Positions 42,878 to 50,454 of a stretch of 57,011 bases of DNA are shown here, piece after piece. Every line of letters begins with the position of its first letter. Within the stretch, counting starts at the first letter, position 1. A program made the position numbers and the translations under genes. The notes beneath the pieces are model-generated. The model worked only from the letters and a program-made list of their open reading frames with translations, had not been told where the DNA came from and did no database searches. Source of the stretch: Candidatus Saccharimonadota bacterium (GTDB lineage Bacteria; Patescibacteriota; Saccharimonadia; Saccharimonadales; Saccharimonadaceae); the NCBI GenBank assembly GCA_017513185.1, contig JAFXGL010000001.1, positions 1 to 57,011 on the forward strand. The letters run 5' to 3'.

Positions 42878-43972
42878 ATGAATAATAACCAAACCACCGC
42901 GGACACCACCGCCGAAACCACGACGGTCACCGCGCCTTCTGCGGAAACTACCACCACGACCACTACTACCACCACCGCAGAAAAAACCACTACCACCACA
43001 GAAACCGCCACGAGCAGCGAAGTGTCTGACACCACTACGACTGGCACCACCTTCGAGAACGATTTTTACGGAGAAAAGCTCTCGTCTGCTGCCGGCTTTT
43101 CTATCGACGGCACCAAAGACGCTAAAAAAACCGACGAGACTTTCTCCGCTGTCGACTGCACTATCACCATCGACGGTGGTAATACTTTCACCATCGCCCA
43201 CACTAGCGTCGCCATCACCCTAGAAAACAACATCATCACCAACAATAGTCCTTCCGCATTCATCAACGCCACCGACTCCACCGTCGCTCTCACCCTCAAA
43301 AACCAAGTGGCCGAAGGCGACATTATCCTCGACAATCTCTCCAGCCTGAGCCTCGTCTTCAGCGGCTCTAGCTACTACATGGGTACTATCAACGGCGGCA
43401 ACATTGCCAAATCCGCCACCGTCAGTCTCGACGCCACTTCCCAGCTCATCCTCGCCGGTGACACCTACCTCACCACCCTAGAAAACGCCGACACCACCAA
43501 TATGAACATCTACAGCAACGGTTACAAGCTCTACGTTTCCGGCGAAGAAGTCGCCGTCAACGGCAGCGAAGCTCCAGCAGCTCCGGAAGTCGTCATCGAA
43601 GAACAAGTAGAAGAAGAAACCGCCGAGACCGTCCAGCCATCCGATAAATCCGCCAACGTCCAAAAAGCCACCGACTACACACCGTTCATCGTCGGCGGCG
43701 CTGCTATCCTCGTAATTATCCTCGCCGTTATCGCCTTCATGATTCACAACAAAAAGAAAAACGCCGTTCCTGCTGGCCCCATCGTCGACGCTCCGGCCCC
43801 CGGCGCTCCCGACTTCTCACAATTCGACGACGGCCCCGTCGCTCAGCCGCAGCCACCGATGCAGCCAGGGCAACCGGTCGAGCCTCAAGCTCCCGAAGCC
43901 CCAGCCTCCCCAGAAACTCCTGTCGAGCCCACCAACGGCTCCCCCATCAATCCCTTCCACCCCAACGCCTAA
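42878..43972 (+). CDS. Thr-rich single-pass surface protein
   Basis: 364 residues. An extremely Thr-rich N-terminal region (about 1-55), then beta-strand repeats of Ser/Thr/Asn type resembling beta-helix or adhesin folds, a short acidic stretch, one membrane segment (about 268-290, IVGGAAILVIILAVIAFMI), a basic KKKN stop-transfer and a Pro-rich cytoplasmic-type tail. There is no N-terminal signal peptide; the single internal membrane segment suggests N-terminus out, C-terminus in. The Thr-rich stretch could be glycosylated. Function unknown, probably at the cell surface. Some start uncertainty remains. Confidence 0.7.
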   Translation: MNNNQTTADTTAETTTVTAPSAETTTTTTTTTTAEKTTTTTETATSSEVSDTTTTGTTFENDFYGEKLSSAAGFSIDGTKDAKKTDETFSAVDCTITIDGGNTFTIAHTSVAITLENNIITNNSPSAFINATDSTVALTLKNQVAEGDIILDNLSSLSLVFSGSSYYMGTINGGNIAKSATVSLDATSQLILAGDTYLTTLENADTTNMNIYSNGYKLYVSGEEVAVNGSEAPAAPEVVIEEQVEEETAETVQPSDKSANVQKATDYTPFIVGGAAILVIILAVIAFMIHNKKKNAVPAGPIVDAPAPGAPDFSQFDDGPVAQPQPPMQPGQPVEPQAPEAPASPETPVEPTNGSPINPFHPNA

Positions 43973-43987
43973 TTAGCTAGATGGTTT

Positions 43988-44017
43988 AAACAGGCTGGCA
44001 AAACCAGCCTGTTTTTC
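43988..44017 (+). terminator. intrinsic terminator
   Basis: CAGGCTGG (43991-43998) pairs with CCAGCCTG (44004-44011), followed by TTTTT. Confidence 0.9.
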
Positions 44018-44045
44018 TAATAAAAATCTGTTATAATATATATAC

Positions 44046-44132
44046 CCCCGGATGGCGGAATTGGCAGACGCGCTAGCTTCAGGTGCTAGTCCGAGCAATC
44101 GGGTGCAGGTTCAACCCCTGTTCCGGGGACCA
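44046..44132 (+). tRNA. tRNA-Leu(CAG)
   Basis: 87-nt class II tRNA with acceptor CCCCGGA/TCCGGGG, anticodon loop TTCAGGT and encoded CCA. It reads CUG. Confidence 0.95.
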
Positions 44133-44152
44133 GAAACTTATCCAAATTCGTT

Positions 44153-44389
44153 TTACATTACTTTGTCCTTAGGAGGGCACGGATCATTCCCCTTAGGAAT
44201 CGTATCACTATCTATAAAACGCCCATCAGAAGACTGAATACGGACTTCGCCGCCACCGGACTTACGGCACAGATCCTTTGCCACTTGCTCGGCTTCGTGT
44301 TTGGTTCGGTAGACTCCACTTGCACGATCCGCCCCTTCACGTTTAACTTTATATTCACCGGTGTCGCCAGTGAGATAGTAGTTACTCAT
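44153..44389 (-). CDS. DUF2188-like small protein
   Basis: 78 residues. The central part (WKVKREGADRASGVYRTKHEAEQVAKDLCRKSGGGEVRIQSSDGRF-type pattern, with KHEAEQVAKDL and GEVRIQSSDG visible) matches DUF2188, a small alpha/beta domain often encoded near mobile DNA and used by some as an RNA- or stress-linked protein, role unknown. An excellent AAAGGAGG ribosome-binding site precedes the start. It sits between tRNA-Leu and the toxin-antitoxin pair, transcribed away from it. Confidence 0.72.
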   Translation of the reverse strand: MSNYYLTGDTGEYKVKREGADRASGVYRTKHEAEQVAKDLCRKSGGGEVRIQSSDGRFIDSDTIPKGNDPCPPKDKVM

Positions 44390-44439
44390 TGTAACCTCCT
44401 TTATTAAAAGATAATAAGACCATCTTATATGATTTTACA

Positions 44440-44534
44440 CTAAATGTCAAGTGACATTACATTGTAATATTGACAACATTTTTAATCAGGTGTATTATAG
44501 AAATAAGCATAAAACTTAAGCATAAAGGTGTGCA
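44440..44534 (+). promoter_or_regulatory. promoter and operator region of the toxin-antitoxin pair
   Basis: TTGACA (44471-44476), 17 bp, TATTAT: a near-perfect vegetative promoter. Upstream is the dyad ATTAC-ATT-GTAAT (about 44457-44469), and downstream there are two copies of AAGCATAAA (about 44505 and 44519). These fit autoregulation by the HTH antitoxin. Confidence 0.7.
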
Positions 44535-45254
44535 ATGGATGAAAAAATCACCAAACTTCGTCTCGATAACGACTACACGCAAGAGTTTGTCGCAGAAAAA
44601 CTCGGCATAACCCGACAAAGTTACATTCAGACAGAGCGAGGAACTAGAAAACCTACAACAGACGATATCGAAAAACTAGCAGGTCTATACGGAGTTCCTG
44701 TTGAAGAATTTTTTTACCAGTCGCAAAATTTAGACAAATTTAAGCAGATGTATTTTTATGTATTAAGTAAATTCGCTCCAGCTGGTATTCCTAAGACAAA
44801 ACTGGCTAAAATTCTTTATCTTGCCGATTTCTATCATTATTATGAAGACTTAGAGCCAATGAGTGGCGTATTCTATCGTCGCAGGCAATATGGACCACTT
44901 GCAGATGTTTTTCTTTCTTTAACCGATGAGCTTTACGATTCCGGCAAGATTGACATAGATTATCTTCAATATGCTGCTATGGTTAAACTGCCAAAAATAA
45001 GTTCAACAGAATCAAATTTGGAAAAATCAAAAATTACATCAACGTCTTCAGCTGTTAAATTCGAACTTCTAACAAACCAAGAAAAAAAACAGATTGATAA
45101 AATATGCGAATACTGGAGAGAACGTCGCACTTCCGAAATAGTGAACTTCACTCACGAACAAAAACCTTGGATGTCTTGTCGTGATGGAGAAATTATACCG
45201 TATTCCTTAATCATTCAGGAAAATCCAGACCATGTTTACGCACCTATTGCCTAA
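44535..45254 (+). CDS. HTH-Panacea (DUF4065) antitoxin
   Basis: 239 residues. An XRE HTH (LRLDNDYTQEFVAEKLGITRQSYIQTERG, about 8-37) is fused to a Panacea/DUF4065 (GepA/SocA-like) domain: KLAKILYLADFYHYYEDLEPMSG, FYRRRQYGPLADVFLSLTDEL. Panacea domains are antitoxins that neutralise many different toxins, and those with an HTH also repress their operons. The downstream gene overlaps by 23 nt and has a RelE/HigB-like profile. Direct repeats and a dyad in the promoter fit autoregulation. Confidence 0.85.
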   Translation: MDEKITKLRLDNDYTQEFVAEKLGITRQSYIQTERGTRKPTTDDIEKLAGLYGVPVEEFFYQSQNLDKFKQMYFYVLSKFAPAGIPKTKLAKILYLADFYHYYEDLEPMSGVFYRRRQYGPLADVFLSLTDELYDSGKIDIDYLQYAAMVKLPKISSTESNLEKSKITSTSSAVKFELLTNQEKKQIDKICEYWRERRTSEIVNFTHEQKPWMSCRDGEIIPYSLIIQENPDHVYAPIA

Positions 45255-45669
45255 TTCGGACTCTCTTCTTCGCGTCACTTTCTCTGATTTTGCAAAAAAA
45301 CATTTTCTAAAAAGCTTCCAAAAAAGGTATAAGGGTAAACAATGGGAACTAACCGAAGAATCCATTAAACAGGATTTAGCGCGTTTGCGCATTGGCAGTA
45401 ATACTATTCAAGAGACTCAACAAATTGATGAGCTATATCACGAAGGAGAATATTGGATTGCTAAATATGATTTTCGTATCGCCGGCACAAAACAATCTAC
45501 CAAGACATCAGGTAATCGTTGTATAATTTTTATTGACAACGGGAAAAATCGCTGCGAAATATTACTCATATACAGCAAAACTGATTTACCTGCAAACAAA
45601 AAGGAGACACAATATATAAACGATATTCTAGAAAAAGAATTTCCAGAATATTACCATATAGCTAGATGA
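45232..45669 (+). CDS. RelE/HigB-like toxin paired with the Panacea antitoxin
   Basis: 145 residues. The sequence pattern (FAKKHFLKSFQKRY near the start, then YWIAKYDFRIAGTKQSTKTSGNRCIIFID and a C-terminal CEILLIYSKTDLP) resembles the RelE/ParE/HigB-type beta-sheet fold of ribosome-dependent mRNA interferases or gyrase poisons. Its start lies inside the antitoxin gene (23-nt overlap), typical of tight toxin-antitoxin coupling. Which subfamily and target apply cannot be decided by eye. Confidence 0.65.
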   Translation: MFTHLLPNSDSLLRVTFSDFAKKHFLKSFQKRYKGKQWELTEESIKQDLARLRIGSNTIQETQQIDELYHEGEYWIAKYDFRIAGTKQSTKTSGNRCIIFIDNGKNRCEILLIYSKTDLPANKKETQYINDILEKEFPEYYHIAR

Positions 45670-45746
45670 GTAACTCAATATATGCAGCTATAGGTATTAT
45701 CCAAATATAAGAAATAGAAATAGAAATAACATTTTCTACAATCAAA

Positions 45747-45776
45747 ACAAATCCCTCGGCGTCCCGAGGGATTTTT
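45747..45776. terminator. intrinsic terminator after the toxin gene
   Basis: ATCCCTCGG (45751-45759) pairs with CCGAGGGAT (45764-45772), followed by TTTTT. Confidence 0.9.
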
Positions 45777-45998
45777 CATCGGTGGTATTTTGGAATTTTA
45801 ACCGATATTTGGAAGCAAGCATCTAAAACGAATGAGCTATGTCATAAGTTTCAATTGGTCAATATTAACATACAACAAAACCTATCTATTGTAGACACTA
45901 AATCTTCCGCCTTCATTATACCATAATATATATTATAATATACAGTCATTTTCTCATCTTTTTGCCTCTGTTACTTCGGCTTTTTACCATAAAGGGTA

Positions 45999-46026
45999 TT
46001 GACATCAAAAACCTTAAGCGTATAAT
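45999..46026 (+). promoter_or_regulatory. promoter of the WxL-like surface protein
   Basis: TTGACA (45999-46004), 16 bp, TATAAT (46021-46026): a strong vegetative promoter with a leader of about 43 nt and an AAAAAGGA ribosome-binding site, as expected for an abundant secreted protein. Confidence 0.8.
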
Positions 46027-46075
46027 AAAAACTACAAAGGTCAATTAACAATAATAAAAAAGGACACTAAAAACT

Positions 46076-46849
46076 ATGTCTAAAAAACTTATTGCCGGCG
46101 CCGGCGTCGTTGCTAGCTTCGCTATTGCTCTCGCCCCGCTCGCAACCTTCGCCACTGGGACAACAAACCCTCGTGGTATTACCGACACTCTTAATGTTAC
46201 CATTGAAAAGGTCTGTTCGTTTGGCTACAAGCAGGGCGCAACTCAGGTAGTTTCTCTCGGGTCTCATACCGACGGCTCTGAGCTTTCTACGGATAACATT
46301 TCCGGCACTCAAGCCGATACTCCCTCTAACGGAAAAACTGCTGGCATGGGCTACGGTAAATGGGACTCTACTACCTTGACTGCCTATGATATTCCGGCAG
46401 GTGGCGAGCCAACCAAATCCGGCGAAACCGCCTATGCTGTTATGGAAACCGGTACGAACAACCCAAACTTTGCTAAAACAACGATGAATATCGTTTGCAA
46501 CAACAAAGATGGCTATACTCTAACCGCTACTCCGTCCGCCCTTACTGGTGAGACCAATGGCGAGACCATTGTCGCTGCCGGATATGGCGACTCCGTTACA
46601 ACTTCGACTTGGGGCTATAAGTTCGCGGCAGCCACTGGCTCAGATAATACAAACACCCTCACGAATGCCGCGCAAACTTGGAATGCTAATGCTTCTGCAG
46701 CTCAAGTCATCACCTTGACTTCTGGCGCAGGCGTTGCTACGAAAGCTACAGGCGATTCCTTCACCATTACCTATGGTGTTTCTGTCGCTACGAACCTTTC
46801 TGCCGACACTTATGAAGGTTCCATCGACTATCTTCTCGCAGAAATCTAA
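46076..46849 (+). CDS. secreted WxL-like surface protein
   Basis: 257 residues. The N-terminal signal peptide (about 1-27, ending near ATFATG) is followed by a Ser/Thr-rich domain. MNIVCNNKDGYTLTATPSAL and the end YGVSVATNLSADTYEGSIDYLLAEI match the layout of the C-terminal WxL domain of Gram-positive surface proteins, with a Tyr where the usual Trp of the first WxL motif would be. The neighbour two genes on encodes a WxL-interacting (DUF916) protein, which supports the link. Two cysteines (CSFGYKQ and IVCNN) could pair. Expected role: non-covalent binding to the cell wall, attachment to hosts. Confidence 0.7.
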   Translation: MSKKLIAGAGVVASFAIALAPLATFATGTTNPRGITDTLNVTIEKVCSFGYKQGATQVVSLGSHTDGSELSTDNISGTQADTPSNGKTAGMGYGKWDSTTLTAYDIPAGGEPTKSGETAYAVMETGTNNPNFAKTTMNIVCNNKDGYTLTATPSALTGETNGETIVAAGYGDSVTTSTWGYKFAAATGSDNTNTLTNAAQTWNANASAAQVITLTSGAGVATKATGDSFTITYGVSVATNLSADTYEGSIDYLLAEI

Positions 46850-46872
46850 TATATTCTAAGAGATAGCTATCC

Positions 46873-46899
46873 GCCTCCCCCGCCAAAAATGGGGGAGGC
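46873..46899 (+). other. strong hairpin after the WxL-like gene
   Basis: GCCTCCCCC (46873-46881) pairs with GGGGGAGGC (46891-46899). There is no immediate T-run, so it may stabilise the upstream mRNA or partly terminate it, giving higher expression of the first gene than of the next two. Confidence 0.6.
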
Positions 46900-46990
46900 A
46901 CCATAAACTTTTCCTTAGCGCTTTCCGAGAGAGCCCTAAGCAAAGGTTTATAAAACACAATTAGGGTAGGGAGAAAAATAGGAGGTATTT

Positions 46991-47635
46991 TTGGAAGAAA
47001 AACTATATTTCAAGCCTGCCAAATACGGCAGGGGAATCAGAGAAAAGGAACAAAAGTCGACAAAATCAGACGACGAAAACAGACCTCGTCGCACCCGTAA
47101 TCTGATTCTGCTAATCTTGTTTTTAGTCACCGTCGTTCTAATCATCCTATGGCTTCTTCGCGGTAAAACTACAACTACTGGTCAATATCCAGAAAATCTA
47201 AAAAACGAATCACTTGTCTGCATGGCGGCAAATATCACTCCACCAAAAATAGATTCCATAGATTCGCATGATAAGGAAATAAAGATCAACATAGTCTTTA
47301 ACGGCACTGAAGAAATGAAAAGAATCTATTTCACATATACATTGGTCTACGGCGACGAAGATGAGGCCTATGGTAATGAAGCCAAATCGCATGCATTCTT
47401 CAACAAAGCACTTGCCGCTTCCGGTTATCAAGTCGGCAAATTCGATAATAAATTTTCTAGGTACAACAACAAATTATCCATCTCTCTTTCGGCCGAAAGA
47501 AATGACATTGACGAATACTCTGCACCATATTTTATGATTGCTGCTCAAGATAACGAAGTTTTAAAAGATCAAAACTTAGACTGGTTTAAAAAGAATTACG
47601 AAACGCAAGGTTTCGTTTGCGAATCGTCCATTTAA
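46991..47635 (+). CDS. membrane-anchored accessory protein of the surface locus
   Basis: 214 residues. A basic cytoplasmic tail (1-37) is followed by one membrane segment (about 37-58, ILLILFLVTVVLIILWLL) and an extracellular domain with two cysteines (SLVCMAAN, then GFVCESS) that could form a disulphide. I recognise no family. TTG start with a good GGAGGT ribosome-binding site (46981-46986). It lies between the WxL-like protein and the DUF916 protein, so it probably belongs to their complex. Confidence 0.72.
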   Translation: MEEKLYFKPAKYGRGIREKEQKSTKSDDENRPRRTRNLILLILFLVTVVLIILWLLRGKTTTTGQYPENLKNESLVCMAANITPPKIDSIDSHDKEIKINIVFNGTEEMKRIYFTYTLVYGDEDEAYGNEAKSHAFFNKALAASGYQVGKFDNKFSRYNNKLSISLSAERNDIDEYSAPYFMIAAQDNEVLKDQNLDWFKKNYETQGFVCESSI

Positions 47636-47649
47636 AAGAAAGGCAATAT

Positions 47650-48552
47650 ATGAATAAAATTAAAAAAATCTTATTAACTGTAATAATGCTCGTGTTGGCT
47701 GGGCAATCTACGAACGCTTTTGCGGACGGCGGTTCCATTTTTCAAGTGTCACCGATGAACCAAAAAATATCGTTAATTCCAGGAGAGCGAACATATGGAA
47801 CTTTTAAAATAACCAACCCAAACACAAATTCCAATGACTTTCATTTTACGCTTAGCGTTGCTCCATTTACAGTCGACGACGATTATAATATAAAGTACGA
47901 AAACAACGGCGATTATAATCAAATCGTGGATTGGATTACACTGGAGGGTGACGAAGCCCAACTTCCACCCAATAATACTGCAACCGTCCATTTTTATATC
48001 GATACTCCAGAAAACGCGCCTGCAGGCGGGCAGTATGCGGCGATTATTGTAAAATCTGCGGGCAACGACGAATCGCAGGAGGGAGTCAATATCAAGTCAA
48101 ATTTTGGAATTACTCACGCAATTTTTGCTGAAGTCGCCGGGGAAACTATCCGCAAGGGGGAAGTAAGCAGTATAAACGTGCCAAGCTTCCTCTTCTCTGG
48201 GAATATCACTGGTACTTCTAGCATTAAAAATACTGGCAATGTCCATTCCGATGCAGCTTATACCTTACAAGTTTTTCCATTATTCTCAAACGAAGAAATT
48301 TATACAAATGAAGAAACGCCAGAGACAACCACGATTATACCAGAAGCAACCCGCACAACAATGGTCTCTTGGGGAGAAACCCCATCTGTCGGTCTCTTCC
48401 ACGTTATTTTCAAGGCCTCGTTCGAAGGCGTCGAAAGCAAAGTCGACAAAATCGTTATCGTCTGCCCACTCTGGCTCCTCTTCCTCATAATCCTCGCCCT
48501 CTTCCTCATCATCTTCCGCATCCTCTCCGCCAAAAAGAAATCCCAAAAATAA
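47650..48552 (+). CDS. DUF916-like WxL-interacting surface protein
   Basis: 300 residues. A signal peptide (about 1-26) precedes beta-sandwich domains: FQVSPMNQKISLIPGERTYGTFKITNPN is typical of the peptidoglycan-binding DUF916 domain, and APAGGQYAAIIV and the second half (about 150-250) resemble the DUF3324 host-binding part. A C-terminal membrane segment (PLWLLFLIILALFLIIFRIL) and KKK tail anchor it. In Gram-positive bacteria such proteins (WxLIP) hold WxL proteins at the surface. Here it closes a three-gene cluster with a WxL-like protein. The ATG at 47650 follows AAGAAAGG. Confidence 0.82.
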   Translation: MNKIKKILLTVIMLVLAGQSTNAFADGGSIFQVSPMNQKISLIPGERTYGTFKITNPNTNSNDFHFTLSVAPFTVDDDYNIKYENNGDYNQIVDWITLEGDEAQLPPNNTATVHFYIDTPENAPAGGQYAAIIVKSAGNDESQEGVNIKSNFGITHAIFAEVAGETIRKGEVSSINVPSFLFSGNITGTSSIKNTGNVHSDAAYTLQVFPLFSNEEIYTNEETPETTTIIPEATRTTMVSWGETPSVGLFHVIFKASFEGVESKVDKIVIVCPLWLLFLIILALFLIIFRILSAKKKSQK

Positions 48553-48564
48553 TTCAGCTCATGA

Positions 48565-48570
48565 TATAAT
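48565..48570 (+). promoter_or_regulatory. -10 box of the LiaF-like gene
   Basis: TATAAT ends 9 nt before the ATG at 48580. Confidence 0.65.
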
Positions 48571-48579
48571 AGAACCATT

Positions 48580-49005
48580 ATGAAACGCTCAAAATCAATC
48601 ATTTGGGGGATAGCAATATTAGCACTTGGCTTGTTCTTCGGTGGCAAAGCTCTCGGCCTATTCCAGTTCGAGCTGTTCTTTGACGGTTGGTGGACCCTCT
48701 TCATCATCGTCCCGAGCCTAATGAGCCTCTGCACGGAAAGGTTCAAATTCGGCAGCCTCTTCATGCTCGCCCTCGGCGTCATCCTGCTCCTCGCCGCACA
48801 AAACGTTTTCAGCTGGGACGTCGCCTGGAAAGTCATCCTCGCCGCCTTCTTCATTGTCATCGGACTCTCCATCATTTTCAAAAACCTCTTCATTAAAGAC
48901 GTTAAAGCCGTCAAAGATAGGTTCACCGTCCACGTCGACACGCATGGTCTCGACCACGCCAAAGAAGCCGAAGTCAAAGAGCCTAAAAAGAAATCCAGCA
49001 AATAG
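48580..49005 (+). CDS. LiaF/LiaI-like membrane protein
   Basis: 141 residues. Four hydrophobic segments occupy the first 105 residues, with IIWGIAILALGLFFGGKALG and FDGWWTLFIIVPSL typical of the LiaI-LiaF-like transmembrane region (DUF5668). A basic C-terminal tail with KKKSSK follows. Such proteins often modulate envelope-stress systems, but the C-terminal LiaF domain is absent. The role is unknown. It is adjacent to the WxL-like locus and tRNA-Pro. Confidence 0.75.
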   Translation: MKRSKSIIWGIAILALGLFFGGKALGLFQFELFFDGWWTLFIIVPSLMSLCTERFKFGSLFMLALGVILLLAAQNVFSWDVAWKVILAAFFIVIGLSIIFKNLFIKDVKAVKDRFTVHVDTHGLDHAKEAEVKEPKKKSSK

Positions 49006-49067
49006 CCTCAAACCCCCTCTGCTTTTCATTCCGCCCCGATTGGTGTATAATATACCGGCAAGCCTAT

Positions 49068-49142
49068 CGGGGCTTGGCGCAGTGGTAGCGCGCACGCCTG
49101 GGGGGCGTGAGGTCGCCAGTTCGATCCTGGTAGCCCCGACCA
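49068..49142 (+). tRNA. tRNA-Pro(GGG)
   Basis: 75 nt with encoded CCA, anticodon loop CTGGGGG, acceptor CGGGGCT/AGCCCCG. The C1-G72 pair is typical of bacterial tRNA-Pro. Confidence 0.95.
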
Positions 49143-49153
49143 ACCAAGGTCAC

Positions 49154-49178
49154 ATTCGCCCACAAGGGCGATTTTTTA
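49154..49178 (+). terminator. intrinsic terminator after tRNA-Pro
   Basis: TCGCCC (49156-49161) pairs with GGGCGA (49166-49171), followed by TTTTTT. Confidence 0.9.
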
Positions 49179-49190
49179 TTGAACTTATGT

Positions 49191-49196
49191 TATTAT
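49191..49196 (+). promoter_or_regulatory. -10 box, pgi operon (leaderless)
   Basis: TATTAT ends 6 nt before the ATG at 49203. Confidence 0.55.
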
Positions 49197-49202
49197 ATAT
49201 GT

Positions 49203-50438
49203 ATGAAAGACGTTATAGATTTAGATTACGCCCTCGCGGCAGAACTCATTGAAGACATTAAAGACGACCCCATGGGCGACTGGTTCGACCTCCCCAGCCG
49301 CTTCCCGCACTACGAACTAGAAAAAATCCAAGAAGTCGCCGCCAGAGTCCAAAAGACCTCCGACTACCTCGTCTGCATCGGCATCGGTGGTAGCTACCTC
49401 GGCGCCCGCGCCGTTTACGAAGCTCTCGACCTTGGTAGCACCGCCAAGTGCAAGCTCCTCTTCGCTGGCAACTCCATGAGCTCTAGAGAGCTCAAAAAAG
49501 TCCTAAAAACCATCGACGGCAAAGACTTCTCCATCAATGTCATCAGCAAATCCGGCACCACCCTAGAGCCCGCCATCGCCTTCCGCATCCTCAAAAAAGC
49601 CCTCATCGACAAATACGGCAAAGAAGAAGCCGCAAAGAGAATCATTGCCACTACCGACCCAGAAACCGGTGCTCTCCACGACGAAGCCAAAGCCAACGAT
49701 TACGAGACTTTCGACGTGCCTCTCGGCATCGGCGGCCGCTACTCTGTCCTCACACCTGTTGGCCTCTTTCCGCTAGCTGTCGCCGGCGCCGACATCGACA
49801 AGCTCCTCGAAGGCGCCCGTCACTGCAAAGACACCCAGCTCTACGACCTAGAAAACTCCATGCTCATCTCTTACGCTTTCTCCCGCTTTTACCTTTACGA
49901 CGAATGCGGCTGCGACGTGGAAGTCCTCGCCAGCTTCGAGCCAAGCCTCCTTTACTTCAACGAATGGTGGAAACAGCTTTTCGGCGAGTCCGAAGGCAAA
50001 AACAAGCAAGGCATCTTCCCGGCCAGCGTCATTTACTCCACCGACCTCCACTCTCTCGGTCAATACATGCAAGACGGCCGCCGCAACATTTTTGAGACTT
50101 TCCTCAAATTCTCCCCAGAAAAAGACCCGCTCAAAATCCCGAAAGTCGCAAGCTCCGACGGCCTCGAATACCTAGAAAACAAACCCATGACCGAAGTCTC
50201 AGAAAAAGCTCTCGAAGCCACCTTGAAAGCTCACGAAGCCGGCGGCATCTCCACCTTCACCATCGAAGTCCTCGACCCAGAAGCAGAAAATGGCATCAGT
50301 GAACTCTCGCTCGGTTTCCTCATCTTCTTCTTCGAGACCGCCTGCGCCATCTCTGCCCTCCTCCACGGCGTCGACCCATTCAACCAGCCCGGCGTAGAAA
50401 GATACAAAAAAGAAATGTTTAAACTCTTAGGCAAATAA
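49203..50438 (+). CDS. pgi: glucose-6-phosphate isomerase
   Basis: 411 residues, short like Gram-positive Pgi (about 450). GIGGSYLGARAV, the SIS-type sugar-binding region VISKSGTTLEPAIAF and the C-terminal HGVDPFNQPGVERYK signature identify it. It interconverts glucose-6-phosphate and fructose-6-phosphate, so it feeds the phosphoketolase encoded at 13949-16080. The stop is 16 nt from the carbamate kinase gene, which makes it the likely first gene of the agmatine operon transcript. Leaderless start. Confidence 0.96.
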   Translation: MKDVIDLDYALAAELIEDIKDDPMGDWFDLPSRFPHYELEKIQEVAARVQKTSDYLVCIGIGGSYLGARAVYEALDLGSTAKCKLLFAGNSMSSRELKKVLKTIDGKDFSINVISKSGTTLEPAIAFRILKKALIDKYGKEEAAKRIIATTDPETGALHDEAKANDYETFDVPLGIGGRYSVLTPVGLFPLAVAGADIDKLLEGARHCKDTQLYDLENSMLISYAFSRFYLYDECGCDVEVLASFEPSLLYFNEWWKQLFGESEGKNKQGIFPASVIYSTDLHSLGQYMQDGRRNIFETFLKFSPEKDPLKIPKVASSDGLEYLENKPMTEVSEKALEATLKAHEAGGISTFTIEVLDPEAENGISELSLGFLIFFFETACAISALLHGVDPFNQPGVERYKKEMFKLLGK

Positions 50439-50454
50439 AAGGAGTATATAATAT

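Larger units (their letters stand above)
45670..46075. other. AT-rich intergenic region before the surface locus
   Basis: About 400 nt with no gene. It holds a tandem of AGAAATAGAAATA type near 45708-45726, a terminator at 45747-45776, AT-rich DNA at 45780-45960 and the promoter of the surface protein. Confidence 0.6.

Noticed and set aside
46873..46899. Intrinsic terminator after the WxL-like gene
   Set aside because: The stem is strong but no T-run follows at once, so I list it only as a hairpin.
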